Source: Steinernema hermaphroditum
Taxonomy: Eukaryota; Nematoda; Chromadorea; Rhabditida; Steinernematidae
DNA: 64,000 nt
Assembly: GCA_030435675.1 (NCBI GenBank)
Contig: CM059624.1
Span: 830,769-894,768, forward strand
Reading direction: 5' to 3'
Position numbers and translations under genes: made by a program. The notes beneath the pieces are model-generated. The model was not told the origin of the DNA, searched no databases, and saw only the letters and a list, made by a program, of their open reading frames with translations. Within the stretch, counting starts at the first letter, position 1, and each line of letters begins with the position of its first letter. This document shows positions 36,547-46,759 of this stretch, one piece after another.

Positions 36547-36733
36547 TGTTGCTACCGCTGAGCCATCCGTGCTAACTGATTTATTGTACACAACGGGGAT
36601 GTTATATACAGTCTTAAACATAAACACAGACGGCAGCATTCCTTCGTAAACGTGCCGTCTTTTAAACATACAAAGTGGATGCCGCGCTTGAGAAACGACT
36701 GTCGATCGATTAGAGAAGCGACAAGTCGTTACA
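36547..36733 (-). repeat. 3' LTR of the compact element
   Basis: A 187-bp terminal repeat, identical by eye to the one at 37876-38062. In element orientation it holds TATATAACATCCCC and then AATAAA, consistent with promoter and polyadenylation signals. Confidence 0.9.
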
Positions 36734-37875
36734 CTCCGGGCCTGGGGGACTAGGAAGGTCAGAGGTAGGCAAAACCAGAGTGATTTTGAGAGCTTAATTG
36801 GGTCACGTCTTTGGGGTAGTGCCAGAAAGGAGGATTGCAGAATGACCGTGGGTCATACCCTCCGGCGGCGGATAGAGGAAGACAGATTTGATCGGAATGC
36901 TGGAGAGGCTTAGGCTGTCTGCCCATAGCCGTATTAGTACAGAGGCAGTAGGAGTGGCGTGTATGCAGAGGCGTTGAGTGCTTGCAGGCTAATAGCGGTT
37001 GGGACAGCCCTCAGCGCGATTTGGACCTTGGGCAGAGGCGTGGCGTGGCGTGTGGGCCTTTAGAGATGCGTCAGAGGCGTTCAGCGAAGAGTCAAACCTT
37101 AGATTCGGTTCAGTACTGTAGCTTACAGATTGACCGAAGAATAGAGAGAGGAGAATGTGTTTGACCGGCTAATCTTGTCTGTCAGTCCATACCTTCCACA
37201 GAGGCGTGAGTGCTTGTGGCTCGTAGGTTATGCGTCCTGAGCAGAACTGCGTGCCTGACCATGCAGAGGCGTCTGAGTGGCGTGCGGTCTTCCGTGGCTA
37301 CGCGATTTCTCGCCGTGGGCGAGATGGAACAGAACTGTGCTCGTTCTGTTTGATTGTGTGGGATGATCCACATTCAGCACAAAGGTCGAAAACGCGAGCT
37401 TCCGTCAGTATAGAAGTTGAGGAACTGACGTGAAGAAGACTTACAGAGAGAGAATAGACGTGAGGGTAGGGAGGATAACGGGAGACAGACATACCAAATT
37501 CACAGATGATCGGAGAAATCGTCGTGCGTGAAGTCGCATCTTGGGGTCCGCGGTGCTCAGAAGTCACGTCCTTCCGGGTGGCAGCCAAAGGGAATCCGTG
37601 GAGGAATGGCTGACTGACGTTGCGTTGGGCACGGGCTGAGTCGATGAAGAATCGTGGGTCCATAGTCAGGTGCCACAAGAGGCCAGCTTTAGTGATGTGG
37701 ACGGTTGGCAGCGGCGGTCTTAGGCGATTTCAGGAAACGGTGGTAGTCAGCGAAGGCTCCCGGAGTCAGCGATCGGCGGCGGATGAGCGGTCAGAGAGGC
37801 CAAGCGGTGGTGTCGAAAGTCAGAAATATTGACGAAGCGTCGACGGCGGCGGTGACTCATTTGGCCGATGCACCA

Positions 37876-38062
37876 TGTTGCTACCGCTGAGCCATCCGTG
37901 CTAACTGATTTATTGTACACAACGGGGATGTTATATACAGTCTTAAACATAAACACAGACGGCAGCATTCCTTCGTAAACGTGCCGTCTTTTAAACATAC
38001 AAAGTGGATGCCGCGCTTGAGAAACGACTGTCGATCGATTAGAGAAGCGACAAGTCGTTACA
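37876..38062 (-). repeat. 5' LTR of the compact element
   Basis: A 187-bp terminal repeat followed directly, in element orientation, by the tRNA-Gly primer-binding site. Confidence 0.9.
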
Positions 38063-38067
38063 GCTTG

Positions 38068-38511
38068 TGAGGCTCGAGTGCTCGGTTTGGTTTTGACAGT
38101 CTTCTTGGTGAGAAGGTTTCATCGAATCCATAATATAAAATGGGGATCAATCCCTCGACTATAGGAAAATGAAATTTAAAAAATCATTAGGACAGGCAGT
38201 ATGAAATCAAATTATACAGCCCAGTTCTGCTCATGTATGACAAGAATCAGCAGGAAATTTTGCATCGGGTAGAGAAAGTTGTGTGGAATCAGTTGTCATA
38301 AAATGCACTTAAAGATTGTTTTGCCCATAGGTGTCCCTATTTATATTTCCGCCACTGTACATTTCTACGAAATTTTGCTTTTGTGTTGTAATTCATCCTT
38401 TGCGTATTTTCTACTTATCTCTTTCTTCTCTGCTTTGATTTATTGGACTATATGTAGTTTTGTCTTTATTGCAACACTTTTACACAGAACAGACATATCA
38501 ATTTATCACTT
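38068..38511. other. Intergenic, nothing assigned
   Basis: AT-rich DNA between the LTR element and the F-box-like gene. The hydrophobic plus-strand frame at 38279-38533 looks like a composition artefact. Confidence 0.4.
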
Positions 38512-39342
38512 TCAATTGGACGTAAATTTATAGCCACTTCCATATGTCTCTACCATATTGTTATCCTTCGTTTTGATGTATTGACGTCCATTGCCAACAT
38601 TATGCGCTTCTCTTTCCACCCAGCAAGCTCTGATCGACTTATGATCATGGTTGAGCCACTTTTCGGACGCCATTTCGAGAAAGTCATCCGTAACTTTAAG
38701 GAAGCTGTCGCCAACCAGACATGTTGAGTGTAAATACGTCATATTGCCATTGAGAAGGAGATCGGACATTGGACCACTCAAATCGATGGGCTGTTCGGAA
38801 GGCGTATTACGAATCAAGATGGTCTCCAGGTTCTGGAACTGGTCCACTTTTCGAAGCCAAGACAAAAGCTTCGAATCCGGTTCTATAGGGTTGCATCCGT
38901 AAATGTTGAGATTCTTCAAATTGCGAGGTATGAAACGACTCAAGTCGATGTCATTCGGGTCGATTTCTTCAAGGGAAAAATTACGACAGTCTATGGAGGC
39001 GATGTCCAGAAGTTGTTTGAATAAGGGGCCATCGAAGCCACCCGTCAAAGGAACGCATTTAAAGTTATCGTCGTCTTCAGCATAGCGCTTAATGGCGAAG
39101 CGCCGAATACGGAGATTATTCAAAGTTGGGACTTTTGTGTCGCCATAGGTCACCAGGAAGAAGTTGAACTGCGATGGATCATCTTTAGAACAGCTGATCG
39201 CCACATCAGCTGCGACGATTTTGCGGAGAGTGGCCTTGGCCGACAGCCCCCATCGGCCGAAGAAGTCCTTTAGTGTGGTTAGATCACGTTCAGGAAGATT
39301 GCGACAAACGGCATCAGTGAAATTTGGGGGAACTGAGTCCAT
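38512..39342 (-). CDS. F-box-like nematode family protein
   Basis: A single-exon frame of 276 residues starts MDSVPPNFTDAVCRNLPERD, six bases after a TTTTTCAG acceptor (probable trans-splice site). The N-terminal MDSVPxxF...L...DL pattern, followed by a Trp-containing segment (FFGRWGLSAKATL), resembles F-box-like proteins that are greatly expanded in nematodes. The middle contains leucine-rich-like segments (PRNLKNLNIYGCNPIEPDSK, LETILIRNTPSEQPIDLSG). Family members are thought to be substrate adaptors for ubiquitin ligases. The fold assignment is from pattern only; the C-terminus (YIKTKDNNMVETYGSGYKFT) has no known signature. Confidence 0.65.
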   Translation of the reverse strand: MDSVPPNFTDAVCRNLPERDLTTLKDFFGRWGLSAKATLRKIVAADVAISCSKDDPSQFNFFLVTYGDTKVPTLNNLRIRRFAIKRYAEDDDNFKCVPLTGGFDGPLFKQLLDIASIDCRNFSLEEIDPNDIDLSRFIPRNLKNLNIYGCNPIEPDSKLLSWLRKVDQFQNLETILIRNTPSEQPIDLSGPMSDLLLNGNMTYLHSTCLVGDSFLKVTDDFLEMASEKWLNHDHKSIRACWVEREAHNVGNGRQYIKTKDNNMVETYGSGYKFTSN

Positions 39343-40570
39343 GGGGACCTGAAAAAGGATACGATAAACGTTTTTTTTTTCGCCGACGAGACACGGGGTG
39401 TTCGTATAAGCAAGCGGATGTGTTTGTTTGTGGACCACACGCGGGACTCGCAACGCCGCAATCGATTAGCTTCTCCCGATGTTCCCTCGCGTCTGCTCAT
39501 ATTAGAGGGTTTGATGTCGACGTGAGAGCCGTGAGTTCCGTCAGCATCGTCCCATTCCGAGATTAATCCTCAAAGATATGCTATGCTACGGCCATTAAGG
39601 GTTATGCATCTTGATTAATTTGATGCATTTAATGTTTACATTCGGAAGAAGAGCGTTAAGGGTGCATCACATGCCGTCGCATGAATTTCTGTTCGGTTCT
39701 CGTACAAGCAAGGCAAACCCAGAGTTCTCACACACTAGGGATCAGTGCTGACGGATCGGATTGGAACTCGCAAACCCGAATCCGAAATCTTTTCGGAACT
39801 ACCAAACAGCAGGGCTAACTAGCAGCGAATATCAGATATCCTGGGGTAGAATAGGAAACAAGACATGAATATCGTAATATAAAGTTTGAATGAGTGAAAA
39901 ACGTCGAAAAGCTACCCGAAGAAAAATTAACAGTAGTGTTGCCGCACCCTGTATGTGCACTATGTTTACGGTTCCGGTTCCGGTGCCGGTTTTTTTTTCG
40001 TTCCGGTGCATCCCTGTTACACTCCCTTCATTCACTCAAGCGGTTACATGAAGAACTCGATGGTTACTCGATGAAAAAAGCGTGAAGGCAGTCGAGCAGA
40101 GTATGCTGAAAAAACCTTGGGTGATTTCTTGAACTACCTAGACACCTCTTTAGACCGAAGTCATATGCGAATTAACCGCTTAATCCTCCATTCCATGAGC
40201 AGAAATCTCTTGTAAGACGATCTGCTCTAATTTTCAAGTTTGGTTCCCACAACGAATATCCAAATCATATTGATTTGGTGTACGGTAGGCGGAAGATTTG
40301 CCCTTGAATATCATCGGTGAAGACCACGAAATCATAGTGTTAGTATCAAGGCAAGTTCTGAGGTGAGTTTCGCACAGGCTCGCTTCGGATCCTTCCACAA
40401 ATAACCCACTTTGCAGACTGTCTCAGAAATCACCGCTTGGCACATACTCTACGCTCCATATTAGACAGGCAGACTGCAAATCTTGCAAACCCAGACCCAG
40501 ACTGGCTTAGTCCATAAATAGGCACCGACCAAATGCTCTTTGCCATTCTGGACGGTCTGTTTCCCGGAGA
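39343..40570. other. Intergenic with repeat-rich segments
   Basis: There is no gene. The stretch at about 39966-40016, rich in CCGGTTCCGG, ends GTGCATCCCTG and resembles a truncated hAT-type end. The last 140 bp (40430-40570) are the duplicated promoter of the secreted repeat gene, with TATA-like CCATAAATAGG at 40512-40522. Confidence 0.5.
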
Positions 40571-42117
40571 TGGTTCGCCGTAACGTTTCCGCGCTCCTGC
40601 TCGTTGCCATTGTAAGTTTCCACTAGTGCTGCCTCTGTTTATCGATTTCTTCCAGGCGATCGGGATTGCAGTAAACGATGCTGCTCCGACTCGCTTGAGG
40701 CGGCAAAGTGGATCTCCTTCAGACAATAGCCAAGAGAACCAGCAGCAAATGGTTCCCAAGGTTCACCAACTTAACAACAATCCAGATGTATGATTTCTTA
40801 TTCCGTTCCTATTCATGTATGCGTCTTTCAGAGTTTGTACCATGAGAATGCCATCGAGATCAACGTTCCCCTGAATCCAACAATATACCGAATCGATACC
40901 ATGGGTCTCGGAAATTTCCTATCTGTGCAGGCAAAGGTATATCTTTTTTCATTGTCGCAAATATGAAAGATAACTGCTTGTCTTTTTAGAAATCTATTGA
41001 GGAGCAACAGAAAATGATGGAATTACTCGAAGGTAGTGACGAAAAGCCGAAACCTGGCCCCAACGGAGAAGCCGAGCCCAAGGAACAAGACCAAACGGAG
41101 GGTCCCAAAGGAGAAGTCGAACCCAAAGAACAAAACCAAACGAAGGGTCCCAAAGGAGAAGCCGAGCCCAAGGAACAAGACCAAACGGAGGGTCCCAAAG
41201 GAGAAGCCGAGCCCAAGGAACAAGACCAAACGGATGGCCCCAGCGGAGAAGCCGAGTCCAAGGAACAAGACCAAACGGAGGGTCCCAAAGGAGAAGCCGA
41301 GTCCAAGGAACAAGACCAAACGGAGGGTCCCAAAGGAGAAGCCGAGCCCAAGGAACAAGACCAAACGGATGGCCCTAGCGGAGAAGCTGAGCCCAAGGAA
41401 CAAGACCAAACGGAGGGTCCCAAAGGAGAAGCCGAGCCCAAGGAACAAGACCAAACGGATGGCCCCAGCGGAGAAGCCGAGTCCAAGGAACAAGACCAAA
41501 CGGAGGGTCCCAAAGGAGAAGCCGAGCCCAAGGAACAAGACCAAACGGATGGCCCTAGCGGAGAAGCCGAGCCCAAGGAACAAGACCAAACGAATGGCCC
41601 TAGCGGAGAAGCCGAGCCCAAGGAACAAGACCAAACGGAGGGTCCCATAGGAGAAGCCGAGCCCAAGGAACAAGACCAAACGGAGGGTCCCAAAGGAGAA
41701 GCCGAGCCCAAGGAACAAGACCAAACGGATGGCCCCAGCGGAGAAGCCGAGCCCAAGGAACAAGACCAAACGGAGGGTCCCATAGGAGAAGCCGAGCCCA
41801 AGGAACAAGACCAAACGGAGGGTCCCAAAGGAGAAGCCGAGCCCAAGGAACAAGACCAAACGGATGGCCCCAGCGGAGAAGCCGAGCCCAAGGAACAAGA
41901 CCAAACGGAGGGTCCCAAAGGAGAAGTCGAGCCCAAGGAACAAGACCAAACGGAGGATCCCAAAAGAGAAGCCGAGCCCAAGGAACAAGATCAGACGGAT
42001 GGCCCCAGCGGAGAAACCAGCCCGAAGGGGGATGATGACAAGAATGGCTCTAACAGACAAGACGGTTCTAGCCCCAGCGATAAAGAAGGATCAAGCCAGC
42101 CACCCGCGCAGCAGTGA
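40571..42117 (+). CDS. Secreted protein with 21 tandem 15-residue repeats (copy 2)
   Basis: There are four exons (40571-40612, 40657-40787, 40832-40936, 40990-42117), paralogous to the gene at 15333-16041. The signal peptide is MVRRNVSALLLVAI with AIGIAV; a possible RRQ cleavage site and the conserved EINVPLNPTIY block follow. The tail then consists of 21 uninterrupted 45-bp units (41074-42018). Their consensus is EPKEQDQTEGPKGEA, alternating with EPKEQDQTDGPSGEA and ESK variants. The end SSQPPAQQ matches copy 1. The repeats are Glu/Lys/Gln/Pro/Gly-rich and probably disordered. Long frames on the other strand across this tract are by-products of the repeat. Confidence 0.85.
41074..42018 (+). 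repeat. 45-bp coding minisatellite, 21 units
   Basis: The unit GAGCCCAAGGAACAAGACCA followed by a variable ACGGAGGGTCCCAAAGGAGA-type half is repeated 21 times in frame. Two main variants (EGPKGEA and DGPSGEA) alternate in blocks, showing multi-unit duplication. Copy 1 of the gene has only degenerate remnants of the unit. Confidence 0.95.
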
Positions 42118-42603
42118 GGAACAAACGAGAACGAGGAGTGGTCTCTCGGCCATCCGATCCCTTCTATCCTAATTCTACTCATTTATGTAGATATTTATGT
42201 GTTTGTATTGCAGACTACTCATTGAACATGTGGTGTAAATGACCTCTAAGCGTGGACGACGTGATTGAGTTGTTGAATTGAAAAAGCACACAATTCGCAT
42301 AGCTGGTTACATCGAGGGGAAAATGAATCGCCTCATATAATGTACAAGTTGACCGCGCACCGGTTGACGGTCCAGCAACATGCGAGATCAGCAACGTTTC
42401 TCCTCCAAACGTCAGTTTCGTTGGTTTCGTTTCGTTGTTTCGCTTTCGAAACGAAACTGACGTTTGGAAGAGAAACGTTGCTGATGATGTTTTCGAAAAC
42501 ATAATTGAGAACAACTGTCGACCTATACCATCCGTTTACAATCAAAGCCGCCAATAGTCCCAAGACGCAAAGGTTTTGCAGGGCGAGGGAGAGAGCGCAC
42601 TTA
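42118..42603. other. 3' flank of the repeat gene and deletion junction
   Basis: 42170-42560 is homologous in reverse to about 15000-15270, and 42568-42603 to about 9955-9990. Here the duplicate skips from one to the other, omitting the kinase and Argonaute genes. A hairpin lies at about 42383-42487. Confidence 0.7.
42383..42487. repeat. Hairpin of ~40-bp inverted arms
   Basis: The arm GATCAGCAACGTTTCTCCTC...AACGTCAGTTTCGTT is repeated inverted as AACGAAACTGACGTTTGGAA...CGTTGCTGATGAT around a short TTTCGTTTCG-rich loop. The homologous site in copy 1 (about 15050-15100) has only one arm. Confidence 0.8.
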
Positions 42604-42795
42604 TAGTATATTTTTTTTTCGAACTCCACAAAAGCGATCAATCACAGCGCGGTGGGACCCAGAATTTCCTCTAGCGCATTGAAAGGAGCGAACGAACGTA
42701 CGAAATATTTGCCTTTCTTCAATGTGCTGGAGGGAATTCTCGGTCTCGCCGCGCGGTGATTGATTGCTTTTGTGGATTTCGAAAAAAATAGACTA
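42604..42795. mobile_element. 192-bp palindromic TA-flanked MITE
   Basis: The ends TAGTATATTTTTTTTTCGAA and (reverse complement) TAGTCTATTTTTTTCGAA continue as long inverted arms, so nearly the whole element folds back. It is flanked by TA (42602-42603 and 42796-42797). The homologous locus near 9950 lacks it and reads straight through with a single TA. That empty site supports the boundaries and a Tc1/mariner-type target preference. Confidence 0.92.
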
Positions 42796-42797
42796 TA

Positions 42798-43156
42798 GGC
42801 AAATTGCAACATGCTGCGCAGAGCGCAATCCGTGAGTTTTGCATTTCGCGGTTCAAATGCCGTTCTAATTGTCTGTGTTTTTTTTCGATTGCCGGGATTT
42901 TTCAGCAACAGCCAGATTTTACGAGTTCGGTACATTTGGGATATTTCGCCCTGAGAGAATCCGATGAACAAAAAGTGCACAGCTCAATCCTAGTCTAATC
43001 GATCAGTGTTTTTGCCGAACAACTAGGCGAAATGTGCGTTACTAAATTGCCTTGACTCGCTTTTCCAAATTCTTCGGAATTTTTGGTTTGATGTGATTTA
43101 CTTTTTTCGTGTTCTCTTTGTCATTTCGATCTTATCCTCGCTTAATCGTTCCAGTG
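42798..43156 (+). promoter_or_regulatory. Upstream region of CNOT1-like copy 2
   Basis: It is homologous to 9665-9945 in reverse. Identity is almost complete next to the gene and drops beyond about 43036, which may mark a conversion-tract edge. Confidence 0.5.
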
Positions 43157-46100
43157 ATGCCCTCTCTGTGCAACACCGACGACATCCTCCTTGATGCCGT
43201 AACGCGGTGCTATGGCAAAACTCTGACAGCGGGCGAACTGCGCGCGGCAGCTGCGGCAATTGGACTGGAATACCCGGCGACAGGGAGACGAATTGGCGCG
43301 ATAGAGAAGCCGTACAGCCAGAAGGCGCCTGGCGAGAGGTCACCCACCCTGGTGAAGACGTCGTCCTTCGCTGAAAGTGACTGTGCAGAGTCCATGAGCG
43401 AAGCCCTGCTAGTGTGTCGCCGTTGTTGAGATCTCTGTTGATATAAGCTGTTTAGAAGGTTGCGGATACCGAGAAGGAGTGGGCGCCGCCAGCTGCGATT
43501 GCGGAGGCAGTTGGATTCATCGTGATGGAGCTACGACACACGAACACCGAAACGCAAGTTGTCCAGATGGCCAGCCTCATGCGCATGCAGCCTCCATGCT
43601 TCACAAATTGGCTGGTGCATGAACTGCTGCGCCACATCCCCGACATGACGAACCACCTCAGCACGTACTACGAGTTCTTCGTCGCCCTCTGTCGCCACGA
43701 TCTCGGACACTGCATGGAACAGATGATGCGGGAGGAGACGTACGCCTACGTGAAGGTAGCCTTGTAACTTCGCTTGGTCCCTGAACGTTTGGTTCCAGAA
43801 GTTGCTAAACCGCCAGAACTGTATCATCAGCGGATTCAACGACCGTCAAGTGCTGAAGAACCTCGGAGCCTGGATAGGCTTCATGACGGTCGCGAAAGAC
43901 TACCCGATATTCGACAGGGAACTCAATATACGCGAACTACTGGAAACAGCACTGACCAAGGGCGACACTGCGCTGTGTGTGGTCGTCCCGTTCGTCACAC
44001 GAATCATGCGATCATGTCGTTTGAGCCTGGTGAGTGTTGCCATAAAAGTGCTAGAAACTGATTGTAACCACTTGCAGCTGCTATCTCCCGACTCCGCTTG
44101 GTCGCGCTCCATCATAAGAATCCTCGTCGCTATCCACCGATGTCAGCCGGTCAAGATGAATATAAAGTTCGAGGTCGCACTCCTCCTGCGCGCCTTTGGG
44201 ATGAACATCGAAGACGTGGAGACCGAAGACTGCCTGGACTCGGCTCGGTTCACCGAACGCCGGTTGAACTTCAGTGGTTTTCCCGAACGGTTCGAGGGCG
44301 ATCCGCTGGAATCGAAGCTGCAGTTAGCCAGGGATCTGGGCATTCCACTGATAGTCGCCGAGAAAACGCTGCAGTTCTACAAGTACAACGTGGATGACGC
44401 GGAAGAAATCGTCGGAGTCAACGAAGAAGCGATCGCGGCCGCCAACGGACGGTCCATTAAAATCCCGCTGATCGAAACCGTGAACGAAGTCCTCTGCGAA
44501 CGTCGAAGTTGTCTTCCGCTACTTGACGGTGACATCGAAGCCATGCAGACCTGTGACGGGTCCATCGCTTTCAGTGGGTTCACTGCGTTCCCAGACACGA
44601 ACGAACTCCCGCCGTTCCTTGTGACCTTCGACAGCGAACCGATGGTAGTGGTACCTAGCGGGGACCAGTCCATCGACTACATGCATTGCGCAGAGATGCT
44701 GTTTTACGATCTGAACCAGAAATACATGTCCTCCTCCTGTGCGCAGATCGAGTCGTTCGAGAACCTCTTGGAAGTCATCTCCACGGTTGGGTTGTTTCGC
44801 AGAGTAGAGTAATTATTTGCGGTTTCAGTACAAGGAGCAAGGTCTGCTCGCCGTGGAGTCCGCCGAACCCTTCCTGATAGCATGCATGCAGGTGTACATC
44901 CAACTGTGCTACACACTCAATGAAGAAGGACTTTCATCGCGACACCATTGCCACTTTTACGCCGATTCACTGGCCTCTATCATCTCGTAAGCGATTGATC
45001 AGCTGGGCTGATCCCTATCTTTTTGGTTTAGATTAACCGCGGAAGAGTTGGTGGCGGTCAGTTCGGAAGCCAGTGAGAAGTTTGTGGGGAGTGTGTTCAG
45101 CTCCATGCGGAAACTCTTTATGCTCGACTTCGACAGCAGAGACCTCGCTAGTTTTCTCATGTTCCCATATGCTCGGATGATCCTCGCGTCCATGTGGCGT
45201 CTGCAGAACGTTTGCCTACGCCTGAAGGACTCGGATCTCCTCTTTGTATTCCAGCGCGACATGGCGTACGTTCTTGCACCCACTCGGTCCCTCTATCGTT
45301 TTTTCTTCAGGAGTCTCATGATGCATCTTCGGCCTGCCAACCTGCCCTGCTTCGCGTTCTGGTGGCTCAACATCATTGGCAACCACAAGATCGTTTGGGG
45401 CTTTTTGAGCAATCCATCGCATCAAGGCTCGAGCAGGGCCATCTTCGCGCATCTGCTGGTGACCGTGCTCAAATTCCTGGCGAAGATCATGGGCAGCCCG
45501 GCTTGCGATACCCACATGTGCTGCGAGCTTCTGCAGGTAGACGTTTCTTCGTTTCGCTCATAATGTAATTACTGTCGTTGCAGGGTATGCAGCGTCTCAT
45601 CTTCTACCTGCACAATTTCCCTGACGTCCTGCTTGAGTTCTATGACCCTCTGTGCACGTTCATGCCCTCAGGCTGTGTCCAGCTCCGCAACTGTGTCCTC
45701 AGCGCACTGCCGAAGGGAATGCGCGCCCCCGACCCGATCTCATTGTCTCCTAGAAGCGACTACTTGGGCCTCATCTCCATGGATCAGAAGATAAATGTTG
45801 CCCTTTCCACTACGAAGCTGCCGTTTGAAGCCGATCTCTTGAAGTTCCTGGAAAGCGGAGATTCGCCAAATTTGCTCGACATGCTGCCGGCTTATCTTCG
45901 AGTACTGCCGGTCGTAGAAACTCCTCCACTAAATGCATATTTACAGATTGACGCGAAAGAGCCGTCACGATTTAACATGATCACGGTTAACTCACTGGTT
46001 TTGGTCGCAGGTAAGCACGCGACGGAGCAGCTGAAGGCGCGAGGCCAGAAACCGACGGCGGCCAACGTTTGCCAAATGCCGTTCGCCGATCTCTTCGTGC

Positions 46101-46467
46101 ACCTGTCGCAGTCGCTCTGTAATGAAGGACGCTACGTTCTCTTCCAAACAATGTCGAACCAGCTGCGATATCCGAATATCCACACGGAACTCTACAGTCA
46201 GACGCTGCTGCACATCTTCCGCCGAACTACCAATGGCAACGTTTGTGAAGTCATGACCAGGTATGGCTAGCCTCCAGGGAAACTGAATATCAAGCTTCTT
46301 GCAGGGTAATGGTGGAACGACTCGTCGCCCTCGCACCACACCCTTGGGGACTGGTCCGCACTTTCCACGAACTCGTCAGCGACAAGTCCAGCGACTTCTG
46401 GAACCTCAGATTCGTCAAAGAAAACCCCGAACTCCACAAGCTTCTCCGAGTGATCCACGACGCCTAA
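43157..46467 (+). CDS. CNOT1-like scaffold, N-terminally short (copy 2)
   Basis: This is an inverted copy of the gene at 6354-9664 with the same exons and the same start (MPSLCNTDD) and end (LLRVIHDA). By eye there are only about ten base changes. Amino-acid replacements noted are H to Y (KPYSQ), I to M (SLMRMQ), Q to E (LLETALTK), P to L (PPFLVTFD) and D to E (VKENPEL). The CAF1-binding-like region and the NOT1 C-terminal domain are intact, so it should encode an equivalent CCR4-NOT scaffold fragment. The gene is followed on the same strand, as copy 1 is by cpsf-3, by a gene that starts like cpsf-3. Confidence 0.87.
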
Positions 46468-46759
46468 CTGACATAAAATAATTGCAATTTGCGCACAGAT
46501 AGTCTTGTTTATATATTCTTTGTGGTAGATAGACGTGTAATGATTGTTTTCATGACATAATGAATATTTGTTCCAATATTTACCCGTTCGAATGCAAGTG
46601 CTTTATCTAGCTAGATTTCGGAATCTTATCGTTTTCTTAATTTTGCTTGAAGGGGGCGTGGCCCCACATGGTGAGTGGTGGTGCCCAGACATTTGCGCCC
46701 CAAATGTCCTTATACCACTAAAGCTGTTTCCTATTATTCACCCCTTTTCGTTTCAGAAG
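46468..46759 (+). promoter_or_regulatory. Spacer copied from upstream of cpsf-3
   Basis: This is the diverged counterpart of 6077-6353. Shared blocks include TTGCAATTTGCGCACAGATA-like DNA, GGAATCTTATCGT and GCCCAGACATTTGCG, and it ends in CTTTTCGTTTCAGAAG before the ATG. A probable trans-splice acceptor is therefore retained. Confidence 0.7.

Larger units (their letters stand above)
36547..38062 (-). mobile_element. Compact non-autonomous LTR retrotransposon
   Basis: Two apparently identical 187-bp LTRs (36547-36733 and 37876-38062) flank 1,142 bp. The whole is bounded by the 5-base target duplication GCTTG (36542-36546 and 38063-38067). On the minus strand the LTR reads TGTAACGA...AGCAACA with an internal TATATAA and an AATAAA signal. 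The primer-binding site TGGTGCATCGGCC (complement of 37863-37875) directly abuts the 5' LTR and matches the 3' end of tRNA-Gly. The interior encodes no gag or pol that I can see, so it depends on another element. Identical LTRs imply a very recent insertion. Confidence 0.93.

Noticed and set aside
37298..37678. 126-codon minus frame in the LTR element, possible gag
   Set aside because: It has no zinc knuckle or capsid-like motif, and the CAECGSSH segment is insufficient.
38279..38533. Hydrophobic 84-codon plus frame
   Set aside because: T-rich composition gives Phe/Leu/Ile-rich translation; no signals support it.
39966..40016. hAT-type insertion ending GTGCATCCCTG
   Set aside because: No matching left end or 8-bp duplication could be found.
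40986..42060. Two long minus-strand open frames (331 and 345 codons) and an alternative plus frame across the repeat
   Set aside because: They are the same 45-bp repeat read in other frames; a repeat divisible by three without stops stays open in several frames. They have no conserved ends or splice context, unlike the plus-strand gene.
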